From assembly GCF_013376005.1 (NCBI RefSeq), contig NZ_JABMJK010000003.1, positions 372,001-436,000 of the forward strand: 64,000 nt of DNA, written 5' to 3'. The position numbers and the translations under genes are program-made. Below, one piece after another: positions 39,614 through 48,845 of this stretch. Positions within the stretch are counted from its first letter, which is position 1; the number at the start of each line of letters is the position of its first letter. The notes under the pieces were generated by a model. It saw only the letters and a list, made by a program, of their open reading frames with translations. It did not search any database and had not been told where the DNA came from. The DNA is from Duganella sp. SG902. GTDB taxonomy: Bacteria > Pseudomonadota > Gammaproteobacteria > Burkholderiales > Burkholderiaceae_D.

Positions 39614-40461
39614 TCACAGCGTTCCGGCACATGGATGCTGGCCTTGATATGTTTCAAATTTGCCACGATGGTGAAGGTCATGATGACCAGCAGCGACCAC
39701 GAGCTCCACTTGCCGACGTGCACCGCCGACCAGGCGCCGATCTGGTTGGGATAGCGCCACACGCCCCAGAAGGTGCTGATGTTCTCGGCCAGCCAGATGA
39801 ACAGGCCGATCAGCACGAAGGCCAGCAGCAGCGGCATCTGGCGCTCGCGGTCCAGCGGCCGGAACACCGCCGTGGTGCGGGCGTACAGGCCCAGCGCGCA
39901 GGCCGCCAGGTACCAGCGGTAGTCGCCGATATAGTGGTGGGTGAAGAAGTTGGCGTAGATCAGCACGGCGATCAGCGCCGCCATCCAGTGCGGCGGATGA
40001 TGGCGGATGCGCAGGTCGAACAGCCGCCAGGCCTGGATGATGTAGCTGCCCACCGCCGCGTACATGAAGCCGGAGAACAGCGGCACGCCGAACAGCTTGC
40101 TCCAGGCGAAGTCGGGATAGCTCCACGACTGGATCGCGCCCGAGGTCTTGAACACTTCCAGCGCGAAGCCGACCGCATGGAACAGGCTGACGGCCTTCAG
40201 CTCGTCCCAGGTCTCCAGCCGGGCCCACACCATCCAGCCCTGGATCGCCAGCGCCGCCAGCAGCAGCACGTCGTAGCGCGGCAGGCCGAACAGCCCGGCG
40301 CGCGGCACCAGGAACACGGTGGCGAAAAACAGCGCCACGAACAGGCAGGCGCGCGCCTCCTTGATGCCGAAGTACCAGAATTCCGTCAGAAAGCGCGCGG
40401 CGCCGCGCAGGCCCGGGCGGGCGGCGCCGTCCAGCAGGTGGTGGTCGAGGGTGGCGAGCAT
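39614..40461 (-). pseudogene. DUF817 membrane protein; frame continues into the antitoxin, probable one-base deletion
   Basis: A DUF817 protein (YoaT-like) with about eight hydrophobic helices, e.g. ARACLFVALFFATVFLVPRA, VAALAIQG-like LLLAALAIQGWMVWARLE, and FVLIGLFIWLAENISTFWG; function unknown, membrane-located. The C-terminal family end VANLKHIKASIHVPER is present, but then the frame continues (CEEGLFCLKPCAAAG) for 30 residues into the antitoxin gene to a stop at 39175, giving 428 residues. In the adjacent frame a TGA follows at 39614-39616; one extra base near 39620 would give a normal ending of roughly 280 residues. This suggests a deletion or an assembly error. The coordinates given end at that expected stop. 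Confidence 0.6.
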
Positions 40462-40487
40462 GCCCGCTACTCTACCGTGACAGCGCC

Positions 40488-40520
40488 AAAAAAAACAGGC
40501 CGCCGGGACGGCGCGGCCTG
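40488..40520 (-). terminator. Rho-independent terminator after the cupin gene
   Basis: On the minus strand CAGGCCGC (40513-40520) pairs with GCGGCCTG (40496-40503), then eight Ts. It separates the cupin_8 gene from DUF817. Confidence 0.85.
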
Positions 40521-40589
40521 CGCAAGTGTTGGGGCGGCACGACCCGCCCCTCCCCCTCTCAGTACTGCAAGAGTCCGTTCAAGCCCGAC

Positions 40590-41627
40590 CTAGCGGTTCA
40601 GGCGGTTCAGCAATTGCGCGCGCAGCATGCGCGCGCCCATCTCGTCCAGCGGCGCCAGCGGCCCGCGCGCGGCCGGCGGCAAATGGGCCGCCTCGCCGCC
40701 GTCGCTGTCGAACACGTAGTGGCGGAAGATTTCGCGCCACGCCGCGCGCTGCGCCGGCGGCAGGTCGCGCATGGTCATCAGCCCCAGCAGCAAGGCGTTG
40801 TGCGGCGTGTCCATCCAGGCCGGCGACTGGCGCCACCAGTAGTTGATCAACAGATTGAACGCCTCCAGCCCCTCCACGTGGTGCCACCACATGCTGGGAA
40901 TGAACAGCGCGTCGCCAGCCTCCAGCTCGGCCGACTGGGCATGCGCCAACGCCTCGGCGAAGCGCGGGTAGCGTTCGAGGTCGGGCCGGTGCAGGTCGAC
41001 CATGCTGACCGACTGCCCGGCCGGGGTGAAATCGAGCGGCCCCACATACAGATTCTTCAGCTGCTCCGGCGGGAACAGGGTGAAGCGGCGGCGCCCGGCC
41101 GCCACGCACGCCAGGTTGTCCGGCAGGTCGTAATGGGCCGGCACGCGGGTGCGGTTGCCGATCCACAGGCTGGCCAGCGGGTCGCGCGCACCCAGGTTGA
41201 GGTCGTTCTCGGCGCGCAAGCCCGGCAGGCAGGTGTCGATGGTGGTCGAGCCCACGTACAGCGTGGGCGGCGCGGGCGCGTCGAGGTGGGCGGCCAGCGC
41301 GTCCAGCACCTGGTCGAAGCGCACCATCTGGCTGTGGAAGTTGAGCCCGCTCAGGTCGTCGTTGTAAAAAATGCGGCCGTCGCCGCCGGGCGGCTGATGG
41401 CTGGCCAGCACGGTGGCGTCGCGGTAGAAGCGGCGCAGATAGGCGTCGGCGGCGCGCGCCGACTGCCGTCCCGCCCGCACCAGCGGCCAGTGCGCCACCA
41501 GGCCGCGCAGCACCAGCGGCACCGGCGAGCACAGCACCTCGTCGGGCAGCGGCTGGCTGCCGTCGCCGCGCAGGTCGGCGCTGCGCGCGCAATCGATCTC
41601 GGCGATGGCGGTGAAACTGCGGGACAT
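40590..41627 (-). CDS. Cupin_8 (JmjC-like) domain protein
   Basis: A 345-residue protein of the cupin_8/JmjC-like superfamily, usually Fe(II)/2-oxoglutarate hydroxylases. The metal-binding region appears as PAHYDLPDNLACVAAGRRRF, with the HxD-type histidine, and the distal histidine in MWWHHVEGLEAFNLLINYWW. Genes of this kind often accompany TonB-dependent receptors and tryptophan-halogenase genes in Caulobacter and Xanthomonas; here only the receptor is present. It is 69 bases downstream of the receptor but a strong terminator (41640-41671) sits between, so its expression may be lower or separate. Substrate unknown. Confidence 0.8.
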   Translation of the reverse strand: MSRSFTAIAEIDCARSADLRGDGSQPLPDEVLCSPVPLVLRGLVAHWPLVRAGRQSARAADAYLRRFYRDATVLASHQPPGGDGRIFYNDDLSGLNFHSQMVRFDQVLDALAAHLDAPAPPTLYVGSTTIDTCLPGLRAENDLNLGARDPLASLWIGNRTRVPAHYDLPDNLACVAAGRRRFTLFPPEQLKNLYVGPLDFTPAGQSVSMVDLHRPDLERYPRFAEALAHAQSAELEAGDALFIPSMWWHHVEGLEAFNLLINYWWRQSPAWMDTPHNALLLGLMTMRDLPPAQRAAWREIFRHYVFDSDGGEAAHLPPAARGPLAPLDEMGARMLRAQLLNRLNR

Positions 41628-41639
41628 GAATTCTCTCGA

Positions 41640-41671
41640 GAAAACAGGCCGCCGCCGGGGCGGCGGCCTGT
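41640..41671 (-). terminator. Rho-independent terminator after the TonB-dependent receptor
   Basis: On the minus strand ACAGGCCGCCGCC pairs with GGCGGCGGCCTGT across a short CC centre and is followed by TTTTC. It lies between the receptor stop and the cupin_8 start, about 10 bases before the latter's ribosome-binding site. Confidence 0.8.
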
Positions 41672-41696
41672 GGACTTACTCAGCTGCCAATCAAGC

Positions 41697-44681
41697 TTAG
41701 AACTTGTAACGCAGGCCCAGCATGTAACGCGGACCGGCTTGCGTCACATTCAGGGTGGCCGCCTCGGTACGGCCGTGCTGGCGCGTGGTGCGGTCGGTGA
41801 GGTTGATCGCCTCGGCCTGGAAGCTCAGGTTCTTGTTGAAATTGTAGCCGATGCTGAGGTCGACCTGGCCATAGGCGTCGGTGTACACCGGCGCCGCGCG
41901 GCCATTGCCGTCGACCGTGGCGGCCAGGAAGGAATCGCGCCAGTTGTAGGCCACCCGCACCGACCAGTCCTTGTTCTCGAAGATACCGACCAGGTTGGCC
42001 GAGTTGCTCAAGCCCAGGATCGCGAACTGGTCGTTCACGTCGGCGTTGTTGTACTTCAGCGGCGAGTGCACGTAGGTGTAGTTGGCCTGCACGCCGAAGC
42101 CGCTCTGGCCGAACATATGCTGCACGTTGACCTCGGCGCCGCTGACGTCGGCCGACTTCTGGTTGGCGTAGGTGGTGGTCTGGAAGTTCAGGATCGGATC
42201 GGTCGGCAGGCCGGTGATGGTGCCGTCCAGCATGCCGTCGGGCTTCACGCCGGTCTTCTTGACGCCGGGCTGGCCGTCGAAGTTGCCCAGGATGTAGTTG
42301 CGGATGCAGTTGGTGTCGGCCGCGGTACAGCCGCCGGTGGACAACGCCGCCTTGTAGTAGGCGCCGCCGACCGGGGTGTGCAGGTCGTACAGCGACTGCG
42401 ACACCAGCGTCTGGCCGGCGTAGTTGTCCATCTGCTTGCGGAAGTAGGCCAGCGACAGCACGCTCTGCTTGTCGTAATACCATTCCCACGACAGGTCCAG
42501 ATTCTTCGACTTGACCGGCTTCAGCGCCGGGTTGCCGACCGAGGCGGTGCCGCCGGTGAACACGTTGGCGATGGTGCCCAGGGTCAGGCCGCCCTGCAGC
42601 TGGTCGTAGCGGGCGCGGCCGATGGTGGTGCCCAGGCTGGCGCGCAGCTTCATGTCGCTGCGGATGTCGGCGTCCAGGTTGAGGGCCGGCAGCACGTTGG
42701 TGTAGGAGGCGTCGGTGTTGCTGAACGCCTGGCCGCCAAAGGTGATCGGCAATTCATTCTGCGCCACCCACACCACGGCCGTGCCCGGCAGCACCTGCGC
42801 CACCGAGGTGACCTTGGTGCGCTCCAGGCGCAAGCCCACCGACGAGTGGAACGGGATCGCGGTATCCCAGTCGGTGTTGAACGAGGCGTAGGCCGAGGTG
42901 GTTTTCTCCTGCAAGGTGCGGTCGGTGTCCGGCTTGGTCATGTTCGGCAGGTAGGCGGCCTGGTTGCCGACCGCGTTGGCGGTGAGCTGGCGCACCGTGG
43001 CGAAGTCGAAGCTGTACAGGGTGGCGAACAGGTTGGGCGAGTTCGAACCGCCCAGCTTGTTGAAGAACGAGGACATCGGGTTGGCCGTCCACAGGCTGGC
43101 CGGATAGTCCGAGGGCTTGGTGGCGCCGCCCCAGGTGTTGTTCTGCACGTTGGAGTAGGTCGAGCGGTTGGTGGTGTCGGTGTAGCTGACGCCGAAGTTC
43201 AGGTCGGACGCCTCCAGCAGCTTCAGGTTGGCCTTCGCCTGGGCTTGCTTGATGGTGGATTTCTCGTAGCTGTTGTGGAACCACGAACCGGCCGCCTGGA
43301 TCGGCGCCGCCGCCAGGTTGGCCGCCGGCATGGTCAGCACCGGCAACTCGGTGGTGAAGTCGACCTTGGTGGTGCCGCGGCTGAAGCTGGCGTTGGACAG
43401 CGTGTTTTCGGAACCGAACGGGCTGTCGGCGCCCGACTCGGCGGTCGAGTGGTGGGCGTCGAACTCCACCTTCAGGTCCGGCGTGGCTTTCCACACGGTG
43501 TTGAAGCCCAGCGACTTGTTCTTGGTCTTGGTGGCGAAATCGCCGCCCACCACCGAGATGTCCTGCGGCGTCGGGTAGACTTCCTGGTAGGTCAGCGGGC
43601 TGACCACGTGGCCGCTCGGCCAGGTGCTGGTCGAGGTCGGGGTCTGGGCGAACCACACGCTCAGTTCGCTACGCTTGGTCTGGATCTTGTTTTCCGAGAA
43701 GGTGTAGTCGACCGTGGTGGTCAGGTCCTTGACCGGGCGGAACTGGAAGGTCAGCTGGCCGTTGGTGCGCTGACGCTGGATGGCCGACGAGTTGTAGCCG
43801 AAGTTCTGCGGAATCGAGTACAGCGCGTCCGGGGCCGGACGGTTGGTGATGTTCTGCGAGCCGGGCTGGCCGGGCTGCGGCAGGGTCTGGCCGTCGATCA
43901 CGGCCGAGCCCAGGTACGGGCCCTGGTAGCCGTTGAACAGGCCGGCGCGGTTGACGCCCGAGTCGCGCGACTGGTAGCTGCCGCTCACCGCCACGCCGAA
44001 GCGGCCGTCTGCGCTGGTGTTGGTGTAGATGCCCGAGACTTCCGGCGTCACGCTCTTGCCCTTGAAGGCGTCCACCACGTGGTCGTTGGAGGTGTCCTTC
44101 AGCGCCTTGACGCCGACGCTGGCGTGCAGGCCGGGATTGTCGAACGGACGGCCGGTCACCACGTTGATGGTGGCGCCGATGCCGCCGCTCGGGCTGTCGG
44201 CGCGGCCGGTCTTGTACACCTGCAGCTGGGAGATCGATTCCGAGGCCAGGTTGGAGAAGTCGAACGAGCGGCCGGACAGGTCGCTCAGGTCGGTGGTCGG
44301 CATCTGGCGGCCGTTCAGCAGCACCAGGTTGAAGTCCGGGCCGAGGCCGCGCACGGTGACCTTCTGGCCTTCGCCGTTGCTGCGGTCGATCGACACGCCG
44401 GAAATCCGCTGCAGCGATTCGGCCAGGTTGGTGTCCGGGAATTTACCCATGTCCTCGGCCACGATGCCATCGACGATGCCATCGGAGTTGCGCTTCAGGT
44501 TCAGCGTCGACTGCATACTGGCGCGGATGCCGGTCACCACCACCGACGGCGTGGTGTCGGTGGCGGCGGTGTTGTCTTGCGCTTGGGCCAGGCCGAAGGC
44601 GGCGCAGGCGCCGGCCACCGCGACACTGATCAGACGGCGCTGTCGTGGCGCCTTTGAAAACGTTTTCATCGAAGTACGCAC
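41697..44681 (-). CDS. TonB-dependent outer-membrane receptor, carbohydrate-type
   Basis: A 994-residue outer-membrane transporter. I favour GTG 44681, which has AAGGAG five bases upstream; an ATG at 44669 is 17 bases from it. After a signal peptide (LISVAVAGACAAFGLAQAQD), the plug domain contains VVVTGIRASMQSTLNLKR, IVAEDMGKFPDTNLAESLQR and VTVRGLGPDFNLVLLNGRQM, typical of the receptor group whose members import sugars or oligomers in Caulobacter and Xanthomonas rather than siderophores. The barrel ends GPRYMLGLRYKF, with the terminal aromatic residue needed for insertion. It is divergent from a ROK regulator, which may be induced by the imported sugar. Promoter and palindrome lie at 44849-44877. 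Confidence 0.9.
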   Translation of the reverse strand: MRTSMKTFSKAPRQRRLISVAVAGACAAFGLAQAQDNTAATDTTPSVVVTGIRASMQSTLNLKRNSDGIVDGIVAEDMGKFPDTNLAESLQRISGVSIDRSNGEGQKVTVRGLGPDFNLVLLNGRQMPTTDLSDLSGRSFDFSNLASESISQLQVYKTGRADSPSGGIGATINVVTGRPFDNPGLHASVGVKALKDTSNDHVVDAFKGKSVTPEVSGIYTNTSADGRFGVAVSGSYQSRDSGVNRAGLFNGYQGPYLGSAVIDGQTLPQPGQPGSQNITNRPAPDALYSIPQNFGYNSSAIQRQRTNGQLTFQFRPVKDLTTTVDYTFSENKIQTKRSELSVWFAQTPTSTSTWPSGHVVSPLTYQEVYPTPQDISVVGGDFATKTKNKSLGFNTVWKATPDLKVEFDAHHSTAESGADSPFGSENTLSNASFSRGTTKVDFTTELPVLTMPAANLAAAPIQAAGSWFHNSYEKSTIKQAQAKANLKLLEASDLNFGVSYTDTTNRSTYSNVQNNTWGGATKPSDYPASLWTANPMSSFFNKLGGSNSPNLFATLYSFDFATVRQLTANAVGNQAAYLPNMTKPDTDRTLQEKTTSAYASFNTDWDTAIPFHSSVGLRLERTKVTSVAQVLPGTAVVWVAQNELPITFGGQAFSNTDASYTNVLPALNLDADIRSDMKLRASLGTTIGRARYDQLQGGLTLGTIANVFTGGTASVGNPALKPVKSKNLDLSWEWYYDKQSVLSLAYFRKQMDNYAGQTLVSQSLYDLHTPVGGAYYKAALSTGGCTAADTNCIRNYILGNFDGQPGVKKTGVKPDGMLDGTITGLPTDPILNFQTTTYANQKSADVSGAEVNVQHMFGQSGFGVQANYTYVHSPLKYNNADVNDQFAILGLSNSANLVGIFENKDWSVRVAYNWRDSFLAATVDGNGRAAPVYTDAYGQVDLSIGYNFNKNLSFQAEAINLTDRTTRQHGRTEAATLNVTQAGPRYMLGLRYKF

Positions 44682-45023
44682 TTCATCTCCTTATTTTGAT
44701 TATTCCGGCGTTGCGCTGCCGGAGTTGATTGCTACTCAAACTGACTGCTGGGTAGTTCTGTACAAAGGCGCCGCAGAACACGGACGGCGGTGTGATGCCC
44801 GCCTGGGAGGCTGTCCGACTCGTGCTGAGTGACTTATTAGACAAGTTCAGAATAGGAGAAACGCTTCCATTCGTCAATCGGTCGAACAATCTATGCACCG
44901 ATTCTGCCCATCGGTGTTGTAACGACGCACCAGAACGGTTAGTTCCGCCCCGCGTTGGATCTTTAGTCGATATGACAAGCTTGGTGTATCATCGGCGGAT
45001 TCCCCCTTTCGGAACTCCGCCCC
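44682..45023. other. Divergent intergenic region between TonB-dependent receptor and ROK regulator
   Basis: 342 bases without a gene. It contains the receptor ribosome-binding site (44687-44692), a leader of about 160 bases, the receptor promoter (44849-44877) with a palindrome in its spacer, and a stretch before the ROK gene where I could not pick a confident promoter. Local A+T content is higher than in the flanking genes. Confidence 0.7.
44849..44877 (-). promoter_or_regulatory. Sigma70 promoter of the receptor with an operator-like palindrome
   Basis: On the minus strand TTGACG (44872-44877), 17 bases, TATTCT (44849-44854). Within the spacer GAAGCGTTTC (44858-44867) has the AARCGYTT core and near-palindromic symmetry typical of LacI/GalR operators. 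Repressor binding here would block polymerase. The adjacent regulator is ROK, not LacI, so the true ligand is unclear. Confidence 0.6.
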
Positions 45024-46298
45024 ATGATCGTTGCCGGCGACCAGCAGTTACTCAAGCAAATCAATCGCATGGCACTGGTGCGCCAGTTGTGCAGCGTGCC
45101 GGGCTTGTCGCGCGCGGCGCTGGCCGAGGCCGTTGGCCTGACCAAGTCCACCGTCAGCCTGCTGGTGCGCGAGCTGCTGGACGAAGGCTGGCTGACCGAG
45201 AGCGACATCCGCGTCACCGGCGCGCTGGGCCGGCGCGCCACGCCGCTGCAGCTGGACGGCGAACGGCTGGCCCTGCTGGGGGCCGACCTTGGCATCGGCA
45301 TGGCGCGCATCGTCGCCACCAACCTGCTGGGCGAGGTGCTGGCCGAGCAGGAACTGCCCTACCTCGACCCGGCCGACACCGCCGGCTGCATCGGCCTGAT
45401 GGCGCAGGGCCTGGCCGAGCTGGCCATGGGCGTGGCGCTGGCCGGGCGCACCGTGCTGGGCGTCGGCGTCGGCCTGCACGGCGTGGTGGACGACGCCACC
45501 GGCGTGCTGCACTACGCGCCGCACCTGGGCTGGCGCAACGTCGACGTCGCCGGCCAGCTGCGCGCCCACTTCGCCGGCACGCCGCTGGCCGAGCTGCCGC
45601 TGTTCATTCAAAACGAGGCCAACGTGGCGGCGCTGGCCGAGCTGGAGTTCTCCGGCCAGGTCGACGCCGACCCGCTGATCTACCTCAGCATCGGCTACGG
45701 CGTCGGCGCCGGCATCATCGTCAACGGCCGCCTGCTGACCGGCTTGTACGGCTTCGCCGGCGAGGTCGGCCACACCATCCTGCAGCAGGGCGGCCCGCCC
45801 TGCTCGTGCGGCCGGCGCGGCTGCGCCGACGCGCTGATCGGCCTGCAAGCCTTGCTGGACGAGGTGTACGGCAAGCTGCCGCAGTCGACGCCGGAGCAGC
45901 TGGAACAATTGTTCACCGAGGCCGAGGCGGAATCCGGCCACGCCGCGCGCGCGGTGGAGTCGGCCGGGCGCAACCTCGGCGTGCTGTTGAACAACCTGTG
46001 GGTGGCGTTCGACCCGATGTGCATCGTCATCGGCGGCGCCGCGCTGCGCCTGGGCGAGCGCTTCATCGGTCCGGGCCGCGGCGTGCTGCACGACTGCGCC
46101 AGCGCCACCGGGCTGCCGGCGCCCACCATCCGCACGCCCCACTTCGGCAACAACGCCATCGCGATCGGCGGCGCCGCCATGGCGCGCCACTACCTGATGC
46201 GCCCGTTCTCCGAGCAAAGCCCGGCGCGCCGCCACCACGCCCACAAGCTGGGCGAGCTGGCGCCGGCGCTGGCGGCCGGCATGCTGGCCTGGAACTGA
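45024..46298 (+). CDS. ROK-family transcriptional regulator
   Basis: A 424-residue repressor of the NagC/Mlc/XylR type. A winged helix-turn-helix ([20 protein letters not shown] then [16 protein letters not shown]) at about 25-60 precedes a ROK domain with the sugar-kinase-like fold ([20 protein letters not shown]) and the zinc-binding signature [14 protein letters not shown] near 260-275, plus the upstream [12 protein letters not shown]. Such regulators sense free sugars or their phosphates. Divergence from the receptor at 41697-44681 makes the latter its probable target. Its 3' end converges on the siderophore-interacting gene with a 13-base gap. Confidence 0.9.
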   Translation: MIVAGDQQLLKQINRMALVRQLCSVPGLSRAALAEAVGLTKSTVSLLVRELLDEGWLTESDIRVTGALGRRATPLQLDGERLALLGADLGIGMARIVATNLLGEVLAEQELPYLDPADTAGCIGLMAQGLAELAMGVALAGRTVLGVGVGLHGVVDDATGVLHYAPHLGWRNVDVAGQLRAHFAGTPLAELPLFIQNEANVAALAELEFSGQVDADPLIYLSIGYGVGAGIIVNGRLLTGLYGFAGEVGHTILQQGGPPCSCGRRGCADALIGLQALLDEVYGKLPQSTPEQLEQLFTEAEAESGHAARAVESAGRNLGVLLNNLWVAFDPMCIVIGGAALRLGERFIGPGRGVLHDCASATGLPAPTIRTPHFGNNAIAIGGAAMARHYLMRPFSEQSPARRHHAHKLGELAPALAAGMLAWN

Positions 46299-46311
46299 CG
46301 GCCGCCGCGCG

Positions 46312-47019
46312 CTAATCGAGCCCGGTCTTGCCGGGCGCCCAGTAAGCCTTGCTCTGGCGCCGCGCGGCGCCGACGCCGTGCTCGCGCAGCAGGCGGCCCA
46401 TGTGCTGGATGGCGCCGGCCTTGCCGGTCAACACCACGTCGGCCATGGGATGGGCCGCCAGCAGCGCCGCCATGTGCGCATCGAGCGCGTGCTCCGCGCT
46501 TTCCACGCTGGCGTTGCGCAGCTGCAGCCGCTCGGCGACCGCCCGCGTCTGGCCGGGGTCGCGCGCCGCGAACAGCATGTGGGTGGTGGCCTCGGCCGAC
46601 AGCGCCACCGCCAGCCCGAGCGAGGTTTCATCGCCAAACAGGATCACCGGCGAGGCCGCCGGCGCCAGGCGCACCGACTTGCGCGGGCCGAAGAAAGCGC
46701 AGGCGTCGCCCTGGCGCAGCGTGCGCGCCCAGCGTGTGCCGGGCGCGTCGCCGTGCAGGTAAACCAGGATGCGGGTGCGGCCTTCGGCGGCGTCCCAGTC
46801 CAGCGGCGTATAGGTGCGCTGGGTCCAGCCGCCGAGCATCAGTTGGATCTTGTCGCCGGGCGTCCAGTCGACATCGCGCAAGGCGTCGCCGCCCAGGGTG
46901 ATCAGGCGGAAGTCCGGGCTCGGCTCGGCGATCTCCAGCACCCGCGCGCCGCGCGTGAAGATTTTTTGCAGCGCCGCTTCAAACACGCCGGCGCGTTTGG
47001 GGGAAAGTGTGGTGTCCAT
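46312..47019 (-). CDS. Siderophore-interacting protein (FAD-binding ferric-siderophore reductase)
   Basis: A 235-residue cytosolic flavoprotein of the SIP family. The FAD-binding N-terminal half has [20 protein letters not shown] with the diagnostic RxYT motif, followed by [20 protein letters not shown] and a C-terminal NAD(P)-like domain ([18 protein letters not shown]). The C-terminus [12 protein letters not shown] matches siderophore-interacting proteins. These enzymes release iron by reducing the siderophore complex. I start at ATG 47019; an in-frame ATG at 47070 would add a poorly conserved leader and overlap the rpsJ terminator. No Fur box was found upstream. Confidence 0.85.
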   Translation of the reverse strand: MDTTLSPKRAGVFEAALQKIFTRGARVLEIAEPSPDFRLITLGGDALRDVDWTPGDKIQLMLGGWTQRTYTPLDWDAAEGRTRILVYLHGDAPGTRWARTLRQGDACAFFGPRKSVRLAPAASPVILFGDETSLGLAVALSAEATTHMLFAARDPGQTRAVAERLQLRNASVESAEHALDAHMAALLAAHPMADVVLTGKAGAIQHMGRLLREHGVGAARRQSKAYWAPGKTGLD

Positions 47020-47061
47020 GCTGAGGTAGACGGGCCACGCGCGCGAATATTTTGGCGCCGC

Positions 47062-47100
47062 CAAAAACAACGGGCCCGGACGCTTGCGCGTGCGGGCCCG
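47062..47100 (-). terminator. Rho-independent terminator after rpsJ
   Basis: On the minus strand CGGGCCCG (plus a mismatch) ACGC pairs with GCGT and CGGGCCCG (47071-47100), followed by TTGTTTTTGG (47061-47070). It lies 38 bases past the rpsJ stop, so rpsJ transcription should end before the accessory block. Confidence 0.85.
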
Positions 47101-47138
47101 TCATCAGCCGGCAGCCGTGGCTGCCAACTTAAAACCGA

Positions 47139-47456
47139 TTACTGCAGTTTGATTTCGACATCAACGCCGGCTGGCAGGTCCAGCTTCATCAGGGCGTCAA
47201 CGGTCTTGTCGGTTGGGTCGACGATGTCCATCAGGCGCTGGTGGGTGCGGATTTCGAACTGGTCGCGCGAGGTCTTGTTGACGTGCGGCGAACGCAGAAC
47301 GTCGAAACGCTGGATGCGGGTTGGCAGTGGGACCGGGCCTTTGACCACGGCGCCGGTGCGCTTGGCGGTGTCCACGATTTCCAGGGCCGATTGGTCGATC
47401 AGCTTGTAGTCGAAAGCCTTCAGGCGGATACGGATTTTTTGATTGGTAACGGTCAT
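47139..47456 (-). CDS. rpsJ: 30S ribosomal protein S10
   Basis: S10 is a head protein that also joins NusB in antitermination complexes. The 105-residue product has [20 protein letters not shown] and [20 protein letters not shown], both universal, and a normal C-terminus. The ribosome-binding site GAGGA is well placed. It is separated from rplC by 8.46 kb, and terminators lie on both sides, so it should be transcribed alone. In most bacteria rpsJ is the first gene of the S10 operon; here the operon begins with rplC. Confidence 0.97.
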   Translation of the reverse strand: MTVTNQKIRIRLKAFDYKLIDQSALEIVDTAKRTGAVVKGPVPLPTRIQRFDVLRSPHVNKTSRDQFEIRTHQRLMDIVDPTDKTVDALMKLDLPAGVDVEIKLQ

Positions 47457-47501
47457 GATAATTTCCTCAAAGAGCGAACTGGCAACTTTGTAGCGCCAGC
47501 A

Positions 47502-47530
47502 ATTTAAAAAGAACGAGTTTTTTAAAACAA
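47502..47530 (-). promoter_or_regulatory. Possible rpsJ promoter, overlapping the tuf terminator tail
   Basis: On the minus strand TTGTTT (47525-47530), 17 bases, TTAAAT (47502-47507). Each hexamer has only three or four matches to sigma70. The -35 coincides with the T-run of the tuf terminator. Confidence 0.3.
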
Positions 47531-47559
47531 GGCCGACATGGTATCACACCATGTCGGCC
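47521..47559 (-). terminator. Rho-independent terminator after tuf
   Basis: GGCCGACATGGT (47531-47542) pairs with ACCATGTCGGCC (47548-47559) around five bases, followed on the minus strand by TTGTTTTAAA. It lies 24 bases past the tuf stop. Confidence 0.92.
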
Positions 47560-47582
47560 CTGCTTCACATCACGCTAAAAAA

Positions 47583-48773
<1,191 letters not shown>

Positions 48774-48807
48774 TTTGATTCTTCCTCAGAACAAAGTTTT
48801 TAAATGT

Positions 48808-48832
48808 GCGGCCGGATGATCTATCCGGCCGC
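48808..48832 (-). promoter_or_regulatory. Perfect hairpin in the fusA-tuf spacer
   Basis: GCGGCCGGAT (48808-48817) pairs with ATCCGGCCGC (48823-48832) around five bases, with no U-run after it on the transcribed strand. It may protect or process the fusA-tuf message. Confidence 0.55.
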
Positions 48833-48845
48833 AAAAATACCAGAA

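Noticed and set aside
40614-44657. 1347-codon plus-strand open frame opposite the cupin_8 and receptor genes
   Set aside because: Antisense shadow of GC-biased codons; the receptor reads correctly on the minus strand.
46981-47070. Fur box for the siderophore-interacting protein
   Set aside because: No sequence near the start resembles the 19-bp Fur consensus.
38695-47138. Accessory block as an integrative element
   Set aside because: No integrase, transposase, tRNA target or flanking direct repeats were visible, so I describe it only as an insertion or rearrangement.
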